A DNA stretch of 7,472 nt from Candidatus Omnitrophota bacterium (lineage in GTDB: Bacteria; Omnitrophota; Gorgyraeia; Gygaellales; Profunditerraquicolaceae). The notes below the pieces were generated by a model, which worked only from the letters and a program-made list of their open reading frames with translations, did no database searches and had not been told where the DNA came from. Below, one piece after another: positions 1 to 6,400 of the stretch. Within the stretch, counting starts at the first letter, position 1; every line of letters starts with the position of its first letter. Location of the stretch: contig JALNZI010000068.1 in NCBI GenBank assembly GCA_023229385.1, forward strand, positions 1-7,472, written 5' to 3'. A program made the position numbers and the translations under genes.

Positions 1-2
1 GG

Positions 3-296
3 AAGATATTGGTTTGTACCGGAGAGATTACCGAAGAGGCCGGCAGCGAACTTTTGGCGAAGATAACCCAGTTTGTTTTAAATTCCCAGGCGGTATTTTG
101 TATTAATTCAATAGTAGATTTATTGGTTTTATCAGATGTGTTTAAAGGCGAACCATATCAGTACCGTATAAATACTCCGGGGACAATCAGCCAGAAAAAC
201 TGGTCGTTGCGCCTGCCAATTAACCTTGAACAGTTGCTTCGGCATCCGGTAAATAAACAAATTCGCAAAATGGTTATTGATTCCGGCAGGGGTTGA
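3..296 (+). CDS. malQ: 4-alpha-glucanotransferase (GH77, MalQ-like), C-terminal fragment
   Basis: This is the 3' end of a gene that begins before the window; the frame is open to the left edge and stops at TGA 294-296. The first TTG in frame (position 9) is internal, not a start. The roughly 97 visible residues include a tail of the type RINTPGT-x4-NWSLRLP-x-x-LE-x-LL, which resembles the C-terminus of GH77 amylomaltases, where an Arg-x-Asn-x-Pro-Gly-Thr segment and a following NW-x-x-R-x-P segment close the barrel. GH77 enzymes transfer glucan segments between alpha-1,4-glucans in the cytoplasm during glycogen or maltodextrin metabolism. The catalytic residues lie upstream and cannot be checked, so the call rests on the tail alone. 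A related glucan-active enzyme is the main alternative. Confidence 0.68.
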   Translation, partial: KILVCTGEITEEAGSELLAKITQFVLNSQAVFCINSIVDLLVLSDVFKGEPYQYRINTPGTISQKNWSLRLPINLEQLLRHPVNKQIRKMVIDSGRG

Positions 297-303
297 TTTT
301 ATG

Positions 304-436
304 CTTTTGTTTCCGTCGCTGAAATCTTTCGCCGCGTGCTACGGTTTACAGCTCACTCCTCCAGCAAAAACATAAAATCTTCATTATTAGCGGGAGATGA
401 GACTTGATTTGAGCCGCGGTGTGCGGCGAAAACAAG
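304..436. repeat. Imperfect inverted repeat in the 297-475 intergenic region
   Basis: GCGGCGAAAACAA (423-435) can pair with 307-319 (TTGTTTCCGTCGC, one A-C mismatch and one G-U pair). Its first nine bases can also pair perfectly with TTTCGCCGC at 327-335, and its first five with GCCGC at 413-417. The region therefore offers three mutually exclusive partners for one segment. It may be a structured leader or the relic of a small palindromic intergenic repeat. No gene is supported between 297 and 475. Confidence 0.35.
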
Positions 437-457
437 GCTGGGCAGGACCCGCTAATA
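385..457 (+). promoter_or_regulatory. Candidate structured leader upstream of the ttcA-like gene
   Basis: Three nested helices can be drawn. A perfect 10-bp outer stem joins TATTAGCGGG (385-394) to CCCGCTAATA (448-457). A 4-bp middle stem joins CTTG (403-406) to CAAG (433-436). A 5-bp inner hairpin joins GCCGC (413-417) to GCGGC (423-427) with loop GGTGT. The internal loops are purine-rich and asymmetric. The element ends 18 nt before ATG 476, just ahead of the GGGAG that could serve as its ribosome binding site. It matches no riboswitch class I can recognise. Chance pairing is possible, since a 10-bp stem alone is not rare in a window of this size. Confidence 0.4.
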
Positions 458-475
458 TATAAAGATGGGAGTTTA

Positions 476-1195
476 ATGGGAACATTACAGGGTACAGAAT
501 ATTTTATTTCCAAGAGTATGGGCAAGGCGATCATGGATTATAAGATGCTTGCCGATGGAGATAAGATCGCGGTTGCTGTTTCCGGGGGCAAGGACAGTTT
601 GACTTTGCTGCGCCTGCTGCTTGACCGAAAGGTCTTTGTGCCCATAAAATATGAAGTTATGGCGTTGCATATTGATATGGGGTATCCTAAGTCGATTTCC
701 ACTAAGCTGGAGAAATATTTTAAGAAACTCAAAGTTGAATATAAGATTATAAAGTCTGATGTACTCAAGAAAACAGGCAAGAGTAAAATAAATTGTTTTT
801 GGTGTTCTTGGAACAGAAGGAAAGAGCTGTTCATTGCCGCCAATAAACTTGGCTGTACCAAGATTGCCCTGGGGCATCATATGGATGATATTATTGAAAC
901 CGTGTTGTTGAATTTATTTTTTCAAGGAGAGATCTCAAGCATGTCTCCAAAGCAAAAACTGTTCAAGGGTAAGATCATCCTTATCCGGCCGTTAGCCTAC
1001 GTAGAGGAGTATCTTATAAAACGTTTTGCTAAAGAAGCAAAGTTGGGTCATGATGCCTGTGTTTGTCCGCATTCAATTACTTCAAACCGCGCCAGGATGG
1101 GCCGGATTATCCAGGAGTTGGAAAAGGCCTGCCCGGATGTCAAAAAGAATATCTTCCGTTCTGTCAAAAGGGTAAAAAAAGATTATTTGCTTTAA
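476..1195 (+). CDS. ttcA: TtcA-like PP-loop tRNA 2-thiolation ATPase
   Basis: This is a cytoplasmic PP-loop ATPase of the TtcA/TtuA group, enzymes that adenylate a tRNA base and replace its oxygen with sulfur (2-thiocytidine 32 in TtcA). Numbered from ATG 476 (239 aa), the ATP-binding PP-loop SGGKDS is at 36-41, a CFWC motif at 107-110 is followed by an NRRKEL stretch, LGHHMDDIIET is at about 132-142, and C195 and C197 form a C-x-C near the end. CxxC plus one late Cys are the usual [4Fe-4S] ligands. I chose ATG 476 because GGGAG (467-471) precedes it and the PP-loop then sits at the usual distance from the N-terminus. GTG 419 is an in-frame alternative adding 19 residues, but it falls inside a possible RNA hairpin. 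The protein is shorter than E. coli TtcA (311 aa), so the exact base modified is uncertain. It is separated from the following rmuC by 30 nt. Confidence 0.85.
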   Translation: MGTLQGTEYFISKSMGKAIMDYKMLADGDKIAVAVSGGKDSLTLLRLLLDRKVFVPIKYEVMALHIDMGYPKSISTKLEKYFKKLKVEYKIIKSDVLKKTGKSKINCFWCSWNRRKELFIAANKLGCTKIALGHHMDDIIETVLLNLFFQGEISSMSPKQKLFKGKIILIRPLAYVEEYLIKRFAKEAKLGHDACVCPHSITSNRARMGRIIQELEKACPDVKKNIFRSVKRVKKDYLL

Positions 1196-1210
1196 TCGCA
1201 AAGCTGCCAA

Positions 1211-1219
1211 TGGTATAAT
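1211..1219 (+). promoter_or_regulatory. Extended -10 promoter for rmuC, predicting a leaderless mRNA
   Basis: TGGTATAAT is a perfect TGn-TATAAT extended -10 box in the 30-nt gap after the ttcA-like stop. Only 6 nt separate the TATAAT from ATG 1226, so initiation at the normal distance would place the first transcribed base at or next to the A of the start codon. The best -35 match at the right distance is weak (TTTAAT, 1191-1196), as is common with extended -10 promoters. No Shine-Dalgarno is present, which agrees with a leaderless message. Confidence 0.6.
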
Positions 1220-1225
1220 AAACCT

Positions 1226-2158
1226 ATGAATACCCTAATCGCGATACTCTTTCTTGTATTGGCCGCATTTATTGTCTTTATCGTCTTAAAAATCTCTTCT
1301 CAGGTTAATGAGCGCTTGAATCAGATGAACCAGTCTATTCAGGAGGCCAATAAGATCATTGGCCAGAATTTAGGCAGCGCCACTTCTGCTTTTGGGAACG
1401 TGAAGGAGCAGCTGGGAAAACTTGAAGAAACTAATAAGCAGATTATCGCTATAAGCAAAGATATTTCAAGCCTCCAGGAACTCCTGCGTGCCCCGAAGTT
1501 CCGCGGGGCAATGGGGGAGACCTTGCTGGAGAATTTGCTTTCCCAGGTTTTACCCAAGGAGCATTACCATACCCAGTATCGTTTTAAGAGCTCAGACGCA
1601 GTGGATGCGGTAATCTGTTTGGGCGAGCGGCTGGTGCCGGTTGATGCGAAATTCAGTTTAGAGAATTTTCAGCGGATGCAGGATGCCGTAGATGAGCAGG
1701 TAAAAGAATCCTTGCGTAAGAAATTTATCCAGGATGTAAAGAACCGGATTAATGAAATTTCCGCAAAATACATACTTCCTGCGGAAAATACCTATGATTT
1801 TGCTCTAATGTATATTCCGGCGGAGAATGTTTATTATGAGGTAATTATCAAAGAGGATATTTTTTCTTATAGCCTGCTCAAGAAAGTTATCCCGGTTTCC
1901 CCGAACACCTTTTACGCCTACCTGCAGGTAATCTGTATGGGGCTGCGCGGGTTAAAAGTTGAAGAGAACGCCAAGATTATTTTAAAAAGTTTAGGCGCCC
2001 TTTCTATTGAGACAGATAAATTTAAAGAAGATTTTAATATCTTGGGCAGCCACCTGCTTAATGCCAATACCAAGTATGCCGATGCCGAGAAGCGCTTAGA
2101 CAAAGTCAGCCAGCGCCTGACGGATATCCAGGACACCAAGCAGATAACCGGTAAATAA
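1226..2158 (+). CDS. rmuC: RmuC family protein
   Basis: RmuC proteins limit certain DNA rearrangements (inverted-repeat recombination in E. coli) and have a nuclease-like core; the biochemical activity is not firmly known. A single membrane anchor lies at about residues 4-22. A coiled-coil-rich stretch follows to about 88, and then the family core: LLRAPKFRG (87-94), GE at 97-98, VDAVI (126-130) and VPVDAKFSLE (137-146). At 310 aa it is shorter than E. coli RmuC (about 475 aa), mainly through reduced N-terminal coiled coil and C-terminal tail. The start is fixed by the extended -10 box just upstream and by the membrane segment that begins immediately after it. The next gene starts 3 nt after its stop, so this is the head of a four-gene operon. 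Confidence 0.92.
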   Translation: MNTLIAILFLVLAAFIVFIVLKISSQVNERLNQMNQSIQEANKIIGQNLGSATSAFGNVKEQLGKLEETNKQIIAISKDISSLQELLRAPKFRGAMGETLLENLLSQVLPKEHYHTQYRFKSSDAVDAVICLGERLVPVDAKFSLENFQRMQDAVDEQVKESLRKKFIQDVKNRINEISAKYILPAENTYDFALMYIPAENVYYEVIIKEDIFSYSLLKKVIPVSPNTFYAYLQVICMGLRGLKVEENAKIILKSLGALSIETDKFKEDFNILGSHLLNANTKYADAEKRLDKVSQRLTDIQDTKQITGK

Positions 2159-2161
2159 TTA

Positions 2162-2380
2162 ATGATTTTTAATGTCCGCGTCAATCCCCGCGCCAGCCGG
2201 AACCGTGTTGAACGGCAAGGAAATAACTTTAAGGTTTATCTTACTAAACCGGCCGCAGAAGGCGCGGCCAATAAGCAGCTTGTTGATTTGTTAAGCGCGT
2301 ATTTAAAGATAAAGAAATACCAGGTAAGGATTAAATCCGGGGAGAAATCGCGGGATAAACTTGTGGAGATAGATGATTAA
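2162..2380 (+). CDS. yggU: DUF167 / UPF0235 family small protein (YggU-like)
   Basis: This is a 72-residue protein of the DUF167 family, a small alpha/beta fold of unknown function that is widespread in bacteria, archaea and eukaryotes. Family hallmarks are visible: a VNPRASRNR stretch at 7-15, and K-P-A-A-E-G-A-A-N at 29-37, matching the conserved P-x3-G-x-A-N before a long helix. It is slightly shorter than E. coli YggU (about 96 aa). ATG 2162 lies 3 nt after the rmuC stop and has no Shine-Dalgarno, so it is probably translated by coupling to rmuC. Its 3' end overlaps the pgeF start by 8 nt. It is often found near pgeF or YggT/YlmE-type genes, but I cannot infer its role from this context. 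Confidence 0.88.
   Translation: MIFNVRVNPRASRNRVERQGNNFKVYLTKPAAEGAANKQLVDLLSAYLKIKKYQVRIKSGEKSRDKLVEIDD
2365..2368 (+). promoter_or_regulatory. Ribosome binding site for pgeF, inside the DUF167 gene
   Basis: GGAG sits 4 nt before ATG 2373 and within the last codons of the DUF167 gene. It supports ATG 2373 as the pgeF start and the 8-nt gene overlap. It is one of the few recognisable Shine-Dalgarno sequences in the window. Confidence 0.6.
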
Positions 2381-3098
2381 CAACCCTTTAGAAAAATTTG
2401 GCCTCAAAGATGCAGTTTGCGCTTTTAGCCGGCGCCAGGACGGGAATATGTCTTTATGCTATGGGGATATCCAGGGGTCTCTGGAGAACCGTAAAAAGTT
2501 CCTTTCCGGGATAGGCATTGATTATCGTGATTTAATCTGCGCAAAGCAGGTACACGGTAAAACCGTAACTTATGTTACTCAAGCCAATAAGGGTAGCGGT
2601 GCTTTGGATTACGAGAGTTCAATTAGCGATACGGATGGGTTTTTGACCGATAAGAAAAATGTTCCTATGGCGATATTGACAGCGGATTGCCTTTCGGTTT
2701 TTATCTATGATCCCCGGCGTCCTGCAGCCGGGGTTTTACATGCCGGTTGGCGCAGCACCGAGAAGAATATCTGTGCTGAAGGGGTAAGGCTAATGCAGGA
2801 AAAGTTCGGCAGCAGTCCGGATGAGCTTTTGGTTGGTTTTGGCCCGTCTATCCGCTCGTGTTGTTTTGAGGTGGCGAAAGATTTTAAAAGTAATTTTGGT
2901 TTTGGTCTGGTTGAGAGGCAAGGCCGTATCTTTATGGATATCGCGCTGATTAATCAAAAGCAGTTAATTGAATGCGGGATAAAAGAAGAAAACATCTTTG
3001 ACCCGGGGATTTGTACGTTTTCCGATAATGATTATTTTTCTTTCCGCAAAGAGGCAGAAGGAGCCGGAAGGATGATTTCGGTAATAATGCTTAAATGA
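2373..3098 (+). CDS. pgeF: Peptidoglycan editing factor / purine nucleoside phosphorylase (PgeF, YfiH, 'laccase domain')
   Basis: This is a member of the YfiH/DUF152 (Cu-oxidase_4) family. Members have been described as editing wrongly built cell-wall precursors (PgeF in E. coli), and homologues have purine nucleoside phosphorylase or adenosine deaminase activity; older annotations call them polyphenol oxidase or laccase. The 241-aa length is normal for the family. The three metal ligands are all present: H61 in QVHG, C106 in TADC and H123 in HAGWR. Also present are GFGPSI-x-x-CCFEV (155-167) and the C-terminal YFSFR motif (221-225). No signal peptide is seen, so it is cytoplasmic. The start overlaps the previous gene and the TGA overlaps the ATG of the next gene (ATGA at 3095-3098), which indicates co-translation. 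Confidence 0.94.
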   Translation: MINNPLEKFGLKDAVCAFSRRQDGNMSLCYGDIQGSLENRKKFLSGIGIDYRDLICAKQVHGKTVTYVTQANKGSGALDYESSISDTDGFLTDKKNVPMAILTADCLSVFIYDPRRPAAGVLHAGWRSTEKNICAEGVRLMQEKFGSSPDELLVGFGPSIRSCCFEVAKDFKSNFGFGLVERQGRIFMDIALINQKQLIECGIKEENIFDPGICTFSDNDYFSFRKEAEGAGRMISVIMLK

Positions 3099-3319
3099 GC
3101 GCTAAATATAATTTAGAATTTATTTTGCATGCCAAGGATAGTTCATCAAAGATTATAAAGAATTCTTTGGCGGAATTCGGCAGCGATTTGGTTATTAGCG
3201 AAGACTTGGAGCAGAAGGAAAGCCACAATTATAAAGTAAGCATGGCTACTGAAGACCCCACCTTGGTTTTTGATCTTTGCTCGCAATTGGGCAGGATCCG
3301 GTCAGTTAAAATACACTAA
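3095..3319 (+). CDS. Small protein of predicted ferredoxin-like (ACT-like) fold, function unknown
   Basis: This is a 74-residue protein that I do not recognise by name. The sequence pattern suggests strand (YNLEFILHA, 5-13), amphipathic helix (15-28), two strands (about 31-52), helix (PTLVFDLCSQLGRI, 55-68) and final strand (RSVKI), a beta-alpha-beta-beta-alpha-beta order as in ACT or other ferredoxin-like domains. The ending L-x-x-LGRI-x-SVKI is reminiscent of ACT domains, but no ligand motif can be assigned. There is no signal peptide. Its ATG overlaps the pgeF stop as ATGA and no Shine-Dalgarno stands at a usable distance, so it is expressed by coupling. It is the last gene of the rmuC cluster; I see no convincing intrinsic terminator after it. 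Confidence 0.72.
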   Translation: MSAKYNLEFILHAKDSSSKIIKNSLAEFGSDLVISEDLEQKESHNYKVSMATEDPTLVFDLCSQLGRIRSVKIH

Positions 3320-3379
3320 GACTTATTGAAAGCCCTTTCTTTTATCTTGTGCTTAAGCCTTGTTTTTCCTTACCTATAT

Positions 3380-3406
3380 AGCATACTTATAATAGCATGC
3401 TTATAA
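3380..3406. repeat. 13-bp direct repeat overlapping the promoter of the large exported-protein gene
   Basis: AGCATACTTATAA (3380-3392) and AGCATGCTTATAA (3394-3406) differ at one base and are spaced 14 bp start to start. Because TTATAA is self-complementary, the pair also gives a symmetric TTATAA-8-TTATAA arrangement around the palindrome AGCATGCT. The first copy overlaps the TATAAT -10 box. It could be an operator, or just a duplication of an AT-rich promoter core. Confidence 0.5.
3388..3393 (+). promoter_or_regulatory. Candidate -10 box for the large exported-protein gene
   Basis: This is an exact TATAAT. A -35 at 17 bp spacing (TTTCCT, 3365-3370) is poor, and a better TTGTTT (3360-3365) lies too far away at 22 bp. 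Initiation would fall at about 3400, giving a leader of roughly 40 nt to ATG 3440 that contains the hairpin at 3411-3430. Confidence 0.45.
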
Positions 3407-3410
3407 CTTA

Positions 3411-3430
3411 TGACGGCTGGTAAGCCGTCA
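3411..3430 (+). promoter_or_regulatory. Perfect hairpin just before the start codon of the large exported-protein gene
   Basis: TGACGGCT (3411-3418) and AGCCGTCA (3423-3430) form an uninterrupted 8-bp stem around the tetraloop GGTA, ending 9 nt before ATG 3440. It is not followed by a T-run, so it is not a terminator. No Shine-Dalgarno lies between it and the ATG. If translation began at ATG 3410 instead, the hairpin would encode TAGKPS-type residues. Its perfect complementarity suits a leader RNA element better than a coding segment. Confidence 0.5.
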
Positions 3431-3439
3431 GCTAAATCA

Positions 3440-6400
3440 ATGAAAAAATCAAAAACGTTAAAAATTATCGCAGTATTGCTTTGTATTTTTTTAACCCTCC
3501 AGCAGACCGGGTTTGCCCAGGTTGCTTCTGTTGAGTTAAATGTTACAGGCCATCTGGCATCTTTACGCAATACTTTGCCCGCGGATAAAATCCGCCCCCT
3601 GCATTTAAGGTCTATATCTTACGATGGGCTGAATAACAACTTTAAGCTTCTCTTAGATAAAGGCGACACCAAAAATCCTAAAGCCAAGGATATAGAATTA
3701 ACCACCAAAAACCTGCTTAATTATTTTTTTGTGGGTATTGCTTTGCCGAATACCGCATTTTGGGTTAACCTGCGGCCGGATTCTCCCGATAATATTATCG
3801 ACCCGCTTTTAGCTCAAACCGAAGTGGGCAGGATATTCCTGGAAAGCGATTTGCAGCTTAAAAAAGATGTTGCTGATGCTCTGAATCCTCAAACTCCCGA
3901 AGGCAGAAAATACTGGGATAAGGTTTATCAAAAAGCAGGCCAGATCTACGAAAGCCAGAACGTAACTATTCCTACTCTCACCCGGCCTTGGATTGTCCCG
4001 GATGAGATTATTGTCGGCGAGTCGGCAGGTTCAGCCTATGTTTATAAAGCTACGCTTAAGGTTATGTTGGAACAGGATTACTTGAAAGATAGTGCTGCCT
4101 ATTCTTTTCAAGACGAAAGGGAGAAGCAGCTTAATGAGTACTCAAGCCAGATTATCAGAGAAGAAATTATCCCCAAGTTGACCAGGAGTATAAATAATTC
4201 TAATCATTACGCGGCTCTCCGGCAGGTTTATTATTCGCTCATTTTGGCCCAATGGTTTAAGGCCAGGAACCGGGGCAAGAACAATCAATATTCCAGGCTT
4301 ATAGACAGCAAGGACCTTTCTAACCTGCAATCTAAAGTTGGCTATTCCGCGGATACTTATTTTAAAGCTTATAAAGATAATTTTGAAAAAGGGGAATTCA
4401 ATGTCAAGGAGCCGGTTTATACGCCATATGGGCAGGTAATCAGAAGTTATTTCTCAGGGGGTATTGATGGGGTAGCGCCAGTATTCCCTAATTTTGGAGA
4501 CAAAACTTTGGGCCCGGTTACAATGATTCCGAATAACAAAGATAACGGCAAAGGTGAAAATACTGCTTTAATCGGGGAGAATGTAGCAGTAGATGGGAAG
4601 TTGGGGTTAGAGGTTTCTTTAATCCAGGATTCTAAGCAGGAAGATAATGCAGTGCAAGAAACGGATTTGGCAGAAAACAGGGCAGTGGAGAGGATTAATA
4701 CCAGGATAAGTGAATATAATATGTTCCAGCAGTCAATCGGAGAAATTGCAACCAAGCTTGAAAAAGGAGAGATGATTTCCGACCAGGACATTGTTGTTTT
4801 GGAGGATCTTAAAAGCCGGATTATCCTGACAAATTCCCTGGTGGCTATGGAGCTTAAAGTTCACCAGGGGGATATCCTGGTAGTGAATAATCAGGCATCA
4901 ATAAAATTCTTAAATACTCTTCTTGGTGAGTCGCAGGTGGATATGTTTATTGATTTAAGGCAGGCTATTGTAACCGAACTCCTGCTTAGGGCAGGTTTGA
5001 TCAGCTCGGCAGATGGCAATACTTTATCGCTTCTATTTAAACAGGATAAATTTGTGATTGAGTCTGCGGTGGTAAATTATTTAGGCCGGGCAGAGGTATT
5101 GAAAAGGTTGGAATGGGTAGCAAAAAACTTGACTGCCGACTTAACCAGAGATTTGCATAATGAATATCCGGATAATAAAGCCATCCAGAATTATACTTTC
5201 TTATTCAATTTCGGAGTAAGTAACCCTGTAAAAGACAGCAGCGATGATGCTAAGATATTAGCAGATATTCAGGCATTGCAGGCCGCTAAGATGGGCAGAC
5301 GTTTTGGCTCGCAGAATTCCATGTTCGATCAAAGAGAATTCGATGTTTTAGTGTTCCAGGCGGATAAAATCAGGCAGGATTTAGGGCTTGCTCCGGGAGA
5401 ATTGCCTCCTGAAAATAGCATGAAAGAGGTCAGGGCTAAGACAGAAGAAGGGCTGGAGCTTGAAGTAAAAAATGGCGTCAAGAATGCCCAAAGGCAGCTT
5501 TTGATAAAGAAATATCTGGATATTATAGATTTATTTGATTATCCGAAGTATTGGCGTGCTAATCCGGCCAGGCGTACAGAAGAAAAAGAAAAATTATTAA
5601 GGATATTAAAGGGGTTGGATATCATTATGAGCAGGGCTCCGCCGTTTTCGCCTGCTGCTGCGGTGGATATATTATGGGAAGCCCAGGCAGTAATAGGAAC
5701 CAATCCGAAGAACCATCGGATCAGTTCCGGAGAGGAATTCTTAGCCAATGCCTCAGCGTTATATTTAGAGGAAGACGGCAGGTTGATAGCTGTTGATGTG
5801 ATCGGATTTTGGGCGGATATCCAGAAAAACCTGGCTCAGGCGCATCAAAAGTATATGGAAAAAATTGACCTGGATAATTCGGAAAAAGAGAAAGCCGTCT
5901 TGGATTTATGTATTGGAGCGGATGATTCTATTAAGGGAAAGATGTCGGCAAAATTAAGGGCTTTTATCGGTATTTTGGGAAGGCATATACCTGTTGTCAA
6001 ACATAATAAAAATAAGCGTTTTCTTATAAATCAAGAAGGCGGGGATGAAATTGTTTTTTATATACACGGGCAGTATAATTGGGATGTTTTAGCAAACAAA
6101 TTATCCCGCAGGAATTTGGGAGTGAGAATCACGGCTGTCCGCATCGGAGATGATGATTTTGGAGGAGCTTATGTTATAGCTCAACAGTCGGATGGCAAGG
6201 TAAAGGCCCTGGAAGCCCTGGGGGTTATGTCTGCCGTGGCTTCATTGGAGATTAATGACCAGGGCATCCCGGAGTGGTTTGTGCATTATCAGGGTAAAAG
6301 GATATTATATGATACCTTTTACCGGGAATTAGAGGAAAAAAATAAAGGTTCGGGAGGAATTGGCTCAGGCCCGGGTAGTTCTTTCGGCCAACAAACGGAA

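Noticed and set aside
301..375. 24-codon reading frame starting ATG right after the malQ-like stop
   Set aside because: It has no ribosome binding site, no recognisable homology, and lies in the region of alternative RNA pairing; it is better explained as intergenic sequence.
437..450. GGCTGGGCA resembling the 3' conserved segment of the ZTP riboswitch
   Set aside because: The required 5' half of the ZTP motif is missing and the surrounding helices do not match, so the similarity is taken as chance.
485..880. Long minus-strand open frames opposite the ttcA-like gene
   Set aside because: They lie entirely under a gene with clear PP-loop and Cys motifs; their translations show no family features.
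3320..3379. Intrinsic terminator after the rmuC cluster
   Set aside because: The only symmetry is the 8-bp palindrome GCTTAAGC (3351-3358) and the T-rich stretches are not preceded by a GC-rich stem.
3410..3439. ATG 3410 as the start of the large exported protein
   Set aside because: It adds ten residues ahead of a complete signal peptide, has no Shine-Dalgarno, and would place coding sequence across a perfect hairpin. It cannot be excluded, since ATG 3440 also lacks a Shine-Dalgarno.
3470..3490. Cys15 in the signal peptide as a lipoprotein site
   Set aside because: The residues before it (V-L-L) lack the small residue needed at -1, and the Cys sits mid-way in the hydrophobic core.
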